A DNA stretch of 64,000 bases from Mangrovihabitans endophyticus (GTDB lineage: Bacteria > Actinomycetota > Actinomycetes > Mycobacteriales > Micromonosporaceae): positions 359,720-423,719 of the forward strand of contig NZ_BMMX01000001.1 of NCBI RefSeq assembly GCF_014646155.1, given 5' to 3'. Shown piece after piece: positions 41,040 through 49,581 of this stretch (positions are counted from its first letter, which is position 1; each line of letters starts with the position of its first letter). The notes under the pieces are model-generated. The model did no database searches. It was not told the DNA's origin and was given only the letters and a program-made list of their open reading frames with translations. The translations under genes and the position numbers were made by a program.

Positions 41040-42133
41040 CGAGTCCCACGAGATCAGATGAGAAGGGGCCCGGAGCGGGACACGGCGACGACCCGCTGGC
41101 CCGGCCGGCCGTGGAGCGTGCGGACCCCAGCGGCATGATCGATGACGTCGTCGCGCAGCCGGCCCATCTCCGGGAAGCCTTGGCCCTCCTCCGCGACATG
41201 GAGCTACCCGGCGGTGATTTCCCCGGAGGGCTCGTGGTCTGTGGCATCGGCGGGTCTGCGCTCGCCGGGGAGATCGCCGCCGCGATCATCGGTTCCCGGG
41301 CACACCGTCCGTTGCAGACCGTGCGCGGCTATCGTCCGGAGCCGTGGGTCGGCCGGGGAACCTTCGTGTTCTGCCCTAGTTATTCGGGCAACGCCGATAC
41401 GACGCTGGAATACTTCGCGGCCGCGCATGCGGCGGGGGCGACCGTGGTCGGACTGACCAGTGGAGGTCGTCTGGCCGAGCTCGCCGACCGGCGGGGGCTG
41501 CCGCTCGTGCGGGTCCCGGCCGGTTCCCAACCACGAACCATGACTTCCTTTTCGATAGTGACGGCGCTCTGTCTCGCCACGGCAGCCGAGGCCGGGCCGG
41601 ATTTGCGGGATGAAGTCGCCGACGCTGCGGATTTTCTCGACGAACTGGTGCGGGAGTGGGGTCCGGAGGCTCCCGCCGACTCGCTGGCCAAATCCCTCGC
41701 GCGTGCGTTACACGAAACGCCCGTGATGATTTACGGTAGCGGTCCCACCACCCCGGTCGCGCACCGGTGGAAGACGCAGCTCAATGAGACCGGCAAGAAG
41801 GTCGCCTTTTCATCCGAACTGCTGGAAGCCGACCATCACGAACTGTGCACCTGGGGACATCTGCGCGATCCGGGATCCTGGGCGGGGATCTTCCTGGAGA
41901 ACCGCGCGGACCAACACCCCCGGGCCGTGCGCCGCATGGAACTCACCGCCGAGATCATCGCGGACACCGGCGCGCCGACACACTGGGTTTCCGCTCGCGG
42001 CGCAACTCGGGCCCAGCGAATTCTCTCACTCGTGCTGCTGGCTGACTTCGTCAGCGTCTACACCGCGGCCTTGTCCAAGGTCGACCCGTCGGACATCGAA
42101 CTGATCTCCAGGCTGAATCGATTGGTCGGCTGA
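41036..42133 (+). CDS. SIS-domain sugar-phosphate isomerase (PGI/PMI-like), 365 aa
   Basis: CGIGGSALAGEIAAA, FCPSYSGNADTTLEYF, PAGSQPRTM and KTQLNETGKK are the motifs of bifunctional phosphoglucose/phosphomannose isomerases. The usual E-x-x-HNE appears as EADHHEL, so one residue of the family signature differs. It could supply a hexose phosphate for the neighbouring glycosyltransferase. A TTA codon lies at 41708. The overlapping TTG start gives a low-complexity first 30 residues; the ATG at 41135 is an alternative. Confidence 0.8.
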   Translation: MTSPTRSDEKGPGAGHGDDPLARPAVERADPSGMIDDVVAQPAHLREALALLRDMELPGGDFPGGLVVCGIGGSALAGEIAAAIIGSRAHRPLQTVRGYRPEPWVGRGTFVFCPSYSGNADTTLEYFAAAHAAGATVVGLTSGGRLAELADRRGLPLVRVPAGSQPRTMTSFSIVTALCLATAAEAGPDLRDEVADAADFLDELVREWGPEAPADSLAKSLARALHETPVMIYGSGPTTPVAHRWKTQLNETGKKVAFSSELLEADHHELCTWGHLRDPGSWAGIFLENRADQHPRAVRRMELTAEIIADTGAPTHWVSARGATRAQRILSLVLLADFVSVYTAALSKVDPSDIELISRLNRLVG

Positions 42134-42178
42134 CCAACACGAGATAGGCGCATCTTGTCATGAATAACTACGAATGCC

Positions 42179-43018
42179 ATGAATCCGGCCATGAGTCCTG
42201 ATACGCGGAAGCAAGGTGAGGGCTTCAGCCACTTCGATGGAGACGTAGCACTTTACGATTCCTCCAAACCGGTATATCCGAACGACCTGGTCACGCGAAT
42301 TGTCACTGCGATGCCGGGGCGCGACATCTTGAATGTTGGATGCGGCACCGGCATCGAGGCCCGCCAGTTTCAGGCAGCCGGGTGTGCCGTGCTCGGCGTC
42401 GATCCCGATGAGCGCATGGCGGAGTTCGCCCGCGGGACCGGCGTGCCTGTCGAAACCTCGAGGTTCGAGACCTGGATGTCGGTCGGCCGGACGTTCGACG
42501 CGGTCGTCGCCGGGACGGCCTGGCACTGGGTAGATCCGGGCGTCGGCGTGGCCAAAGCCGCTCAGGTTCTCAGACCGGGTGGGCTTCTGGCGCCGTTTCA
42601 CCACGCGCAGCACACGCCGCCCAGGCTGGAGGCCGTCGGCGATGGGTTGCCGGCCTGGTCATCCCGTTCCGCGGAGGCCTACCGACGGGTGGCGCCCGAC
42701 TCCGTATTCGACCCCGGCGGCCGACGGAGGTCGTCCATGGAGCTCTATCAGATGCTGTTCGACGAGTTCGCCAACCAGATCCGGCAGGCGGACGGGTTCA
42801 GCGAACCTGAGCAGTGGCAGTTCGGTTGGGAGCGGACGTACACACGAGACGAATGGCTGGATCTGCTTCCCACCTATGGCGCGGTCGCGAAGCTTCCGCC
42901 CGCCGAGCTGGCCCGGGTGTTGGAGAGGGTCGGGGCCGCGATCGACGAGATGGGCGGCAGCTTCAGCCTGCCGTTCACCACCATCGCCGTGATCGCGGTG
43001 CGGAAAGACACGGATTGA
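42179..43018 (+). CDS. Class I SAM-dependent methyltransferase, 279 aa
   Basis: ILNVGCGTGIEARQFQAAG is motif I, VLGVDPDERM motif II and VVAGTAWHWVDP the motif IV region. The pattern FSHFDGDVALYDSSKPVYP at the start is typical of Methyltransf_11-type enzymes annotated as small-molecule methyltransferases. The start could be 42179 or the second ATG at 42191. It ends the plus-strand phosphonate run and converges on the luciferase-like gene; a GACCGCGGTC palindrome covers the junction. Confidence 0.85.
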   Translation: MNPAMSPDTRKQGEGFSHFDGDVALYDSSKPVYPNDLVTRIVTAMPGRDILNVGCGTGIEARQFQAAGCAVLGVDPDERMAEFARGTGVPVETSRFETWMSVGRTFDAVVAGTAWHWVDPGVGVAKAAQVLRPGGLLAPFHHAQHTPPRLEAVGDGLPAWSSRSAEAYRRVAPDSVFDPGGRRRSSMELYQMLFDEFANQIRQADGFSEPEQWQFGWERTYTRDEWLDLLPTYGAVAKLPPAELARVLERVGAAIDEMGGSFSLPFTTIAVIAVRKDTD

Positions 43019-43027
43019 CGACCGCGG

Positions 43028-43969
43028 TCACTCCCCGTCTGCGCCGGTGAGCGGCAGCAATTGCGACAGCAACTCCAGGTGATCGATATCGGTGAGATCG
43101 AGCACTTGCAGGTACATCGTGCCGGCCCCGGCCCCGGCGTACTCGGCGACACGCTCGGCGATCTCTGCTGGTGAACCGCCTAGGCCGTTGCGGCGCAGCT
43201 CGCTCGGCTCGCGCCCGATCGCCGTAGCCCGCTTGGCCAGCTCGGCATCGTCGCGGCCGCAGCACACGACCTGCGCCGCCGAATACACCATCGAGGCCGG
43301 GTCGCGACCAGCGGCGATGCATGCCCGCCGCACCCGGCCGAACGCGGCCGCCGTCTCCGGTACGTTCCGGAACGGCACGTTGAACTCATCGGCGAAGCGA
43401 GCTGCCAGCCTGGGGGTGCGCAGGGGACCGAATCCGCCGACCACGATCGGTGGCCGGGGCCGCTGCGCGGGCTTGGGCAGTGCGGGGGAGTCGGTCACCG
43501 AGTAGTGCTTGCCGGCGAAGGAGTACCGCCCGCCCTCGGGCGTCTCCCACAGACCCGTGATGATCTCCAACTGCTCCGCACAGCGCTCGAAGCGCTCGCC
43601 AATGCCGGGGAACGGGATGCCATAAGCCGCATGCTCCACCTCGATCCAGCCGGCGCCGAAGCCGAACTCGATCCGGCCACCGCTCATCTGGTCGACCTGC
43701 GCGACCGAGACGGCCAGCGGGCCCGGCAAGCGGAACGTAGCGGGGCTTACCAGCGTCCCGAGCCGGATGTGCTCCGTCTCGCGCGCCAGCCCGGCCAGCG
43801 TGATCCAGGCGTCGGTCGGGCCGGGCAGCTCCCTGACCGGGCCGCTGCTCATGTAGTGGTCCGAACGGAAGAACGCGTCGAAGCCCAGCTCTTCGGCCGC
43901 TTTGGCCACGGTCAGCAAAGTCGAGTAATCCGCGCCCCGGTGCGGTTCGGTAAAGATACGAAATCGCAT
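43028..43969 (-). CDS. Luciferase-like (LLM) F420- or flavin-dependent oxidoreductase, 313 aa
   Basis: MRFRIFTEPHRGADYSTL, FFRSDHYMSSG, RLGTLVSPATFRLPGPLA and GRIEFGFGAGW are the signatures of F420-dependent LLM proteins, and PPIVVGGFGPLRTPRLAARFADEFN follows. These enzymes hydroxylate, oxidise or reduce small molecules. The start is the ATG at 43969 behind AAGGGTGAG. It is the last gene of a three-gene minus-strand unit with the 2-oxoglutarate oxygenase and PEP mutase, so it probably acts on a phosphonate. Confidence 0.9.
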   Translation of the reverse strand: MRFRIFTEPHRGADYSTLLTVAKAAEELGFDAFFRSDHYMSSGPVRELPGPTDAWITLAGLARETEHIRLGTLVSPATFRLPGPLAVSVAQVDQMSGGRIEFGFGAGWIEVEHAAYGIPFPGIGERFERCAEQLEIITGLWETPEGGRYSFAGKHYSVTDSPALPKPAQRPRPPIVVGGFGPLRTPRLAARFADEFNVPFRNVPETAAAFGRVRRACIAAGRDPASMVYSAAQVVCCGRDDAELAKRATAIGREPSELRRNGLGGSPAEIAERVAEYAGAGAGTMYLQVLDLTDIDHLELLSQLLPLTGADGE

Positions 43970-43986
43970 GCTCACCCTTCGCGCCT

Positions 43987-44835
43987 TCAGGAGTCCGCTT
44001 TCGCGATCCACGTCCGCAACATGAGCCGCTGGCTGTCACCGGCCTCGTCTTCGAAGGCGACTCTGCCGTGCAGCGTCCAACGATTGTCGATGAAAGTCAT
44101 CTCACCCGCGCTCAACCGGTCCACGAATTGCAGGTCGGGCGATTCGATGAGCGCGTCCAGAGCGTCGAACGCGAGAGTTTGGGCCGCGGTCAGACCCGGG
44201 ACGCCGGGCTGCCGGTGTCCGAGTTCGATGTATTCCCGCAGGTAGCGGATGTGTTCTGAACCGTTCCGCTTCTCCAGGACCGGACGCGCCACGGTTCTGG
44301 GGACTCCAGCGGTGTCGTCACGTGTGTCGAAGTGCACGGGCTGGCGCAGCGTTTCGAGGACGTCGGGCATGTCCCGGAGACGATGAATGACGTCGGCCAG
44401 GCGCACCAAGACGAGATCACCGCCGACCGCAGCCTGGTGGACGCACGCGAGCGCGAAATAGTCGGGTACGGCGGTGGGCCGGTGCGGCGAATCAGTGTGG
44501 AGGTTCCCGCCGTCGCGGGAATCCGAGTACCGGCCGGTGGCCCCCTCACCAAGCTTTACCCCGCGGTAGCGGACCTCTCTCAGCAGCGTGCCACTGCTGT
44601 CCTGGGGCAGCAGCTCGCCGAGCGCTGCCGACGCGGCGAGCGCGAAATCGCGCATTTCTTGCTCGTCGAGATGTTGCAGACCGGTCAGGACGAAATAGCC
44701 GGGGCCGCCGTCCAGGTGTTGGTCGCCCAAGCCGCGCAGCCAGGCACGCATGTCCTCGGGTGCAGCGTCGCCGGCGAACTCACTCGGAATGTCGAAACGG
44801 ACGGGATCGAAGGCTCGGTGCGTGGTCAATGACAT
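43987..44835 (-). CDS. TauD/TfdA-type 2-oxoglutarate Fe(II) oxygenase, 282 aa
   Basis: LHTDSPHRP gives the metal-binding His-x-Asp, FIDNRWTLHGRVAF the distal His and RLMLRTWIA the 2-oxoglutarate Arg. YRGVKLGEGATGRYSDSRDGGN precedes the metal site. It is not closely similar to the oxygenase half at 38669-39361, so the window has two distinct enzymes of this class, fit to hydroxylate or otherwise oxidise carbon near the C-P bond. The gene lies 17 bases upstream of the LLM gene and 83 bases after PEP mutase, in one operon. Confidence 0.9.
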   Translation of the reverse strand: MSLTTHRAFDPVRFDIPSEFAGDAAPEDMRAWLRGLGDQHLDGGPGYFVLTGLQHLDEQEMRDFALAASAALGELLPQDSSGTLLREVRYRGVKLGEGATGRYSDSRDGGNLHTDSPHRPTAVPDYFALACVHQAAVGGDLVLVRLADVIHRLRDMPDVLETLRQPVHFDTRDDTAGVPRTVARPVLEKRNGSEHIRYLREYIELGHRQPGVPGLTAAQTLAFDALDALIESPDLQFVDRLSAGEMTFIDNRWTLHGRVAFEDEAGDSQRLMLRTWIAKADS

Positions 44836-44918
44836 GTCCCCTAGATGTGATGCGGTGCGGAAGACCTACGACAGGTGGTCGGTGAGTTGCACCGGCACGC
44901 TGCCGGCGCGGGCCGTCC

Positions 44919-45806
44919 TCAGCCCCGGTCGGCCGGCTCCGAAACGCCCTGCCACGGTATGTCGCCGAGCACATCGCTCATGCCGATGACCTCGAACAAC
45001 TCGCTCAACGTGGTGATTTCCGACTCGACCTCGGCGGTCGAATCGTGCTTGACGATCGAAGCCAACACATCGATGACCGCTTTGGTCGCGGCACGGACCA
45101 CATGGTTGGCGTAGATGACACCGCTGATCCCCATCGCACCGAGTTCTCGGGCGGTGACATTCGCGTAGGTCGTCGGCACGCACAGCACGGGCACGTCGTA
45201 TCCGGCACCCTGCCATCGGGCACAGAATTCCTGGATCTCGCCGGCGTGCGATTCGCGGCTGTGGATGAGCAGCGCGTCGGCGCCGGCCTCGTGGTACAGC
45301 TCGGCCCGAGCCAGCGCGTCGTTCATGCCCTGCCGAGCGATCAGCGACTCCAGCCGGGCGACGACCACGAAGTCGGGGCCGGACTGGGCAGCCTTCGCGA
45401 CGGCGATCTTCCGCGCGAAAACGCGCGGGTCCTCAAGCTCGTGGCCGTCGCGGAAGCTGTTGCGCTTGGGGTACTGCTTGTCCTCGATGCAGATCGCATC
45501 GATTCCCGCCGCCTCGTACATCTGGACCATCCGGCGCACAACGTTGACGTCGCCGAATCCGGCGTCCACATCGGCGATGATCGGCAGGCGGCAAGCCGCC
45601 TTCATGGACACTGCTGCGCCGAGGAACTCCGTCATGGTGAGCAGTCCGGCGTCCGCGACCTGGTACGACGCGGAAATGCCGAGGCCACCGGCCCAGACGG
45701 CATCGAAGCCGGCCCTCTGGGCCAACGCTGCCGTGAGTCCGTTGTGCGCACCCACGATCCGCAGGTGCCCGGGGCGGTTCAGGGCAGAGCGAAATGTTCC
45801 GTTCAT
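44919..45806 (-). CDS. pepM: Phosphoenolpyruvate phosphomutase, 295 aa
   Basis: This is the committed enzyme of almost all phosphonate pathways, forming the C-P bond of phosphonopyruvate from PEP. Residues 108-118 carry EDKQYPKRNSF, the diagnostic EDKxxPKxNS motif that separates PEP mutase from isocitrate-lyase-like relatives. AVWAGGLGISASYQVADAGLLTMTEF and IADVDAGFG complete the active site. The start is the ATG 45806 behind GGGGG; an upstream in-frame start adds nine residues. It is the first gene of the minus-strand unit with the second 2-oxoglutarate oxygenase and the LLM oxidoreductase. Confidence 0.96.
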   Translation of the reverse strand: MNGTFRSALNRPGHLRIVGAHNGLTAALAQRAGFDAVWAGGLGISASYQVADAGLLTMTEFLGAAVSMKAACRLPIIADVDAGFGDVNVVRRMVQMYEAAGIDAICIEDKQYPKRNSFRDGHELEDPRVFARKIAVAKAAQSGPDFVVVARLESLIARQGMNDALARAELYHEAGADALLIHSRESHAGEIQEFCARWQGAGYDVPVLCVPTTYANVTARELGAMGISGVIYANHVVRAATKAVIDVLASIVKHDSTAEVESEITTLSELFEVIGMSDVLGDIPWQGVSEPADRG

Positions 45807-46166
45807 GTGTGGAACCCCCGTTGCTCGGCGCATGTCGCGTACCGGCGACCATGCCCTCTTCGGACGAGATGATGATCTGTCTCAGTCAATGTTCTTCATG
45901 GCGCCGGAAGCTCGAGTCGTGACAAGACCGCGCCTCATGGACACCCATCCGTGCCGTCACCCGGCGACGGGCGTCATCTCATGTGATGGTCAGGAGGAGG
46001 CGATCGACCCGTCGGCGGCGGGCGGGTGGCCCAGGTGTCCGACCGCCCGCACGTCATCGATCCGCGCGGCGTTCAGCGGTGCGGCCGACGTGTTGTCGGA
46101 GCGCACCTGTTCTGGCGGCTGACGTCCATGACGAGCCGGCTGCACCGGTGCGCATGGCGATGATGG
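45807..46166. other. 360-bp intergenic region upstream of pepM
   Basis: The pepM promoter should lie here. Both flanking genes are on the minus strand. I find no credible ORF, tRNA or strong hairpin. Confidence 0.4.
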
Positions 46167-47036
46167 CTACGGTTCAGTCGTACGCTGCAAGGAGCCGACA
46201 TGGGCGATGGCGATCTCGGCGACAGCGTCGAGGGCTTCTGCGGGAGAACACTCGTTGATGTCGACAATGTGCCAGCCCCACTTGGTGGCCGCTCGCTCAT
46301 ATTCTTCGTGCAGGGCGCCTTGTAGTTCTATAAATGACGACGGGCCCGCCTTGCCCGTGAAACCCATGTCTTCGAACGGCCCGACGCCGCCGCGTGCGAC
46401 GATGCGCCTGTAGCACTCCTCAGGTGCGACTTTCATGAATACGCCGACATCGGGCTGCAAGAAGGGGCTGGAGCACGTCTCGGATACAAATTCGATCGCT
46501 CTGGCGATGAAATCGTCGGGGATGTCGTCACGTGGAATCTCGTTAGCTACCTGCAGCACCTTCATCGCGTTTCGGTAAGCGAATCCGTCTCTGACGACTA
46601 TTCTGCCGCTGGACAGGTACTTTTCCACGACCTCCGTGTGAATCAGCATTTCGGTGACGAATTCGAGCATCGCGGACGCCACCATGCCGGAACGGTGGGC
46701 ATCGACCGGGTAGACGGGGCCGGGATCTAGTCGAGCGCGCTTGAAATCCTCGTAGGAGGGTGGTCCGTGCTGCACTCGCAGCGAGTGTGCATCCGTGGCG
46801 CCGCCGTAGCGCGTCCGCCATATTTCCACCAGAAGCTGGCGGACGGTGACGTACGGGAAGTCGCCTCGATCGACTTGGTCGAGAATGTCGTGCCATCGCA
46901 TGAACTTGGGCTTGTGTCCCTGTGCGGCCAGCCGATCGACCAATCCACGAGCGACAGTCGTTTTACCGGACCCGTCCAGTCCTAAGAGAGCAACGTGCAC
47001 GCCCCGGCCTATCCCGGGCACATCCGTCGTAGTCAT
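46167..47036 (-). CDS. P-loop kinase, thymidylate-kinase-like, 289 aa
   Basis: The Walker A loop LLGLDGSGKTTVARGLVDRLAAQGH lies near residue 18, and RIVVRDGFAYRNAMKVLQVA resembles the DRYxxS lid region of dTMP kinases without matching it. IHTEVVEKYL, FMKVAPEECYRRI and ALHEEYERAATKWGWHIVDIN follow the nucleoside-monophosphate-kinase pattern. At 289 residues it is longer than dTMP kinase. Beside phosphonate genes it might phosphorylate a nucleotide, or a phosphonate as a resistance step; both are guesses. The start is ATG 47036. Confidence 0.75.
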   Translation of the reverse strand: MTTTDVPGIGRGVHVALLGLDGSGKTTVARGLVDRLAAQGHKPKFMRWHDILDQVDRGDFPYVTVRQLLVEIWRTRYGGATDAHSLRVQHGPPSYEDFKRARLDPGPVYPVDAHRSGMVASAMLEFVTEMLIHTEVVEKYLSSGRIVVRDGFAYRNAMKVLQVANEIPRDDIPDDFIARAIEFVSETCSSPFLQPDVGVFMKVAPEECYRRIVARGGVGPFEDMGFTGKAGPSSFIELQGALHEEYERAATKWGWHIVDINECSPAEALDAVAEIAIAHVGSLQRTTEP

Positions 47037-47341
47037 GAAAGGAGTCCTCACTGTGATTCTGTCGTTGCCCCCGATGAATTGTTCGAGTGTGACTGAGGCT
47101 TCCCGCTCGCCAGTCCGTCTCCACCCGACAACGCCGCACGCCGCTCACTTCATGAGTGGAGGAGCACCTCTGATGCATCTGAACGTATGTCGATGGGTGG
47201 ACTCTGCCATAACGGACAACACGTCGGCAAGTCTCGGCGTCACACCAATTCCCGTCAGGCGCATGAGTCAACTGTCGCCACGGAGCCCGGCCGTCGGGCC
47301 GGCAGTTCTGAGTGGGTGTTGATGATCGCGGACGTCCGTAT

Positions 47342-47430
47342 TGAACCTTTCAACATGGCGAGGCAGGCAGATGCCGCCGGTGGTCGACGGCGCGTAACCG
47401 ACGGGCTCGATGCCAGGTTGAAAAGGTTCA
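47342..47430 (+). repeat. Interspersed inverted-repeat element, copy 5 (89 bp)
   Basis: It starts TGAACCTTTCAAC and ends GTTGAAAAGGTTCA, with the same core as the other copies and in the same orientation as copies 1 and 4. It lies in the 854-bp gap between the kinase gene and the last operon, about 140 bases before a group II intron reverse-transcriptase remnant. Confidence 0.9.
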
Positions 47431-47564
47431 TCGAGTTGGCCCGGCGCCGATGTCCCCGACCGGCCGTCGGCGTCGGCACCAAACCACCGCGCATCGTCCA
47501 CATCCGGGCCCTGGCCCTGACGATCCCGTGTAGCTGAGCGGACCGCACTTGGTTGCCGCGGCAC

Positions 47565-47735
47565 GGGGCGGTGGTTCGCCATGTCGATGGCGCGATCGTG
47601 ATGTGCTCGTCGCGGCAGCAGGCCGAGACCGCGCTGCAGCGGTTGACGCAACTGCTGGCCGAGCTCGGTCGGGAACCGGAGGCGCCCAAGACCCGGATCG
47701 TGCACCTGCAGATCGGTTGGGGAGGGTGCGTCTGA
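47565..47735 (+). pseudogene. Remnant of a group II intron reverse transcriptase/maturase
   Basis: About 55 residues can be read: VVRHVDGAIVMCSSRQQAETALQRL...LLAELGREPEAPKTRIVHLQIG. They match the palm region of bacterial group II intron reverse transcriptases (VRYADDFVVMC..., LLAELGLEPKxxKTRIVHL). The catalytic YADD box is changed to HVDG, which removes one of the two metal-binding aspartates, and nothing of the fingers, thumb or maturase domains surrounds it. A stop follows the fragment. It is a dead remnant. Confidence 0.75.
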
Positions 47736-47890
47736 ACAGGGCGCAAGCCGTCCGCGGCGACGAATCGACATTGATGGCGGTCTTCCAATGTGGGCAGTGC
47801 GGCTGTTACATTCGGCGCACTGACAGGGGTTGATTGATTCCGAACCGCCTTCCGGGTGAGTTCGTTGTCTCATGACGGGGGCCACTTGAA

Positions 47891-48061
47891 GTGGGTAGTT
47901 CTTCCGTGCGCCTGAAATCTGACGAGGCGGTATTGCGTGGTTGCCTCGAGGAACTGAAGCACCGAGGCATGCCACCCGAATCGCTGGATGATGCCGTGGC
48001 GGGCGACCAGGATTACGGTTCCCGGCCGCCGACGCACGAGGCGCCGGAGGCGGTGGCGTGA
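47891..48061 (+). CDS. Small hypothetical protein coupled to the acyl ligase, 56 aa
   Basis: The frame from GTG 47891 (or GTG 47906) ends in GTGA, exactly overlapping the GTG start of the ligase, as happens at most junctions of this operon. RLKSDEAVLRGCLEELKHRGMPPESLDDAV suggests a short helical protein, followed by an acidic, Pro-rich tail. I do not recognise it. It may be a real first gene of the operon or only a coupling ORF. Confidence 0.5.
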   Translation: MGSSSVRLKSDEAVLRGCLEELKHRGMPPESLDDAVAGDQDYGSRPPTHEAPEAVA

Positions 48062-49581
48062 GCGCCGTCGTGGCGCAGCGAACCGAACAGGCCAGCTTGG
48101 TCCCGACGCTGCTCGACCGCGCCGCTCGCGAGCGGCCCGAGGCGACCGCTGTGCGCGACCCGGACGGCGCGCTGACCTATGCGGCGCTGGTCCAGATGTC
48201 CTGGGCCGCCTGCACCTGGTTCGCCGAACAGGGCGTCGCCCCCGGCGACCGGATCGCCATCCAAGCCGCCGGGCGACGGCTGACGATCGCAGCGTTGTTC
48301 GGGTGCCTGCGGCTCGGCGCCGTCGCCGTGCCGTACAGCCCCGAGATGACGTCGCACCAACTCGCCTACCTGCTCGCGGACACCGATCCCACCCTCCTGA
48401 TCGATGACCGGGGGCCGCTGGTCCGGTGTGCGGTTCCGCGCGCGACTTCCGAGGACTTCGCCGCGGGGCTGGCAGCGGTGCTGGAGCGTCCTGCGGCTCC
48501 TGCCGCACCTCCCGGGCCGGCTCCCGACGACCTGGCGCTGCTGCTCTACACCTCCGGCAGCACGGCCCAGCCCAAGGGCGTGGCGTGCACCCATGCGCAG
48601 ATTTGCTTCGCCGCCGGCGCGATCGCGCAGCGGGTCGTCTACCGGCCGGACGACGTGGTGTTCTGCCGCCTTCCGCTCTCCTTCGACTACGGCCTCTACC
48701 AGGTCTTCCTCTCGGCGATCGCAGGCTGCACGCTGGTCCTGGCCGATGCCGCGCAGCACACCGACCTGATCCGGCAGCTAGCCTCGCACGGCGCCACCGT
48801 GATGCCGCTCGTGCCGTCGTTGGCCACCATGCTGCTCGCCCTCAGCGCCCGACTGCCCGCGGCCACGGGGGAGCTGCGGCTCAGGCTGTTCACCAATACG
48901 GGAGAACATCTGCCGCCCGCCACGGCAGACGCGCTACGTGCCCGGTTCCCCGGGTCGGGTGTGCAGATGATGTTCGGCATCTCGGAATGCAAACGGATAA
49001 CCATTGCCGAGGTCGACGGCTACCTGACCCGGCCCGGATCCGTGGGCCGGGCGTTGCCTGGAACGCAGGTATGGATCCGTGACCCCGCGGGGGAGCTTCT
49101 GGCACCGGGGGAGACCGGGGAGATCTGCGTCACCGGTCCCCATCTGATGGAGGGCTACTGGAACGCTCCCGAGCTCACCGCCCAGCGCTATCGGCTTGAT
49201 CCCACCACGGGAGAACGCGTCCTGCACACCGGCGATTTCGGCCGGCTGGACGCGGACGGGCAACTGTATTTCGAGGGCCGTCGTGACCAGATCTTCAAGC
49301 TGCGCGGCGTCCGGATCTCCACGACCGAGATCGAGGCCGCAGCCGCCGCGCTGCCCGGAGTGCGCACCGTGGCGATGCTTCCGCCGGTCGCGGACCGGGA
49401 GGCGACGCTGTGCGTGGCCGGCGAGGTCACGGCCGAGGAGGTGCTGCGGCGGCTGCGTGAACTGCTCGGCCCGGCCAAAACCCCGCCGCGGTGCCGGGCG
49501 CTGCCGGCCCTTCCCTTGACCCGCAACGGCAAGGTCGACCGGATCAGGCTCGACCGGATGGTGCAGGGGAGCGAGACATGA
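48058..49581 (+). CDS. AMP-forming acyl/aminoacyl ligase, 507 aa
   Basis: LLLYTSGSTAQPKGVACTH is the nucleotide loop. LPLSFDYGLYQVFLSAIAGCTLVL and MMFGISECKRITI resemble the ligases of exosortase-A-associated loci and other free-standing amino-acid-activating enzymes more than acyl-CoA synthetases. LHTGDFGRLDADG, IFKLRGVRIS and LTRNGKVDR complete the C-terminal part. It should load a carboxylic or amino acid on the carrier at 52137. Its stop overlaps the decarboxylase ATG. Which acid it uses cannot be told; glutamate or proline are possibilities by analogy with known carrier-bound pathways. Confidence 0.85.
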   Translation: MSAVVAQRTEQASLVPTLLDRAARERPEATAVRDPDGALTYAALVQMSWAACTWFAEQGVAPGDRIAIQAAGRRLTIAALFGCLRLGAVAVPYSPEMTSHQLAYLLADTDPTLLIDDRGPLVRCAVPRATSEDFAAGLAAVLERPAAPAAPPGPAPDDLALLLYTSGSTAQPKGVACTHAQICFAAGAIAQRVVYRPDDVVFCRLPLSFDYGLYQVFLSAIAGCTLVLADAAQHTDLIRQLASHGATVMPLVPSLATMLLALSARLPAATGELRLRLFTNTGEHLPPATADALRARFPGSGVQMMFGISECKRITIAEVDGYLTRPGSVGRALPGTQVWIRDPAGELLAPGETGEICVTGPHLMEGYWNAPELTAQRYRLDPTTGERVLHTGDFGRLDADGQLYFEGRRDQIFKLRGVRISTTEIEAAAAALPGVRTVAMLPPVADREATLCVAGEVTAEEVLRRLRELLGPAKTPPRCRALPALPLTRNGKVDRIRLDRMVQGSET

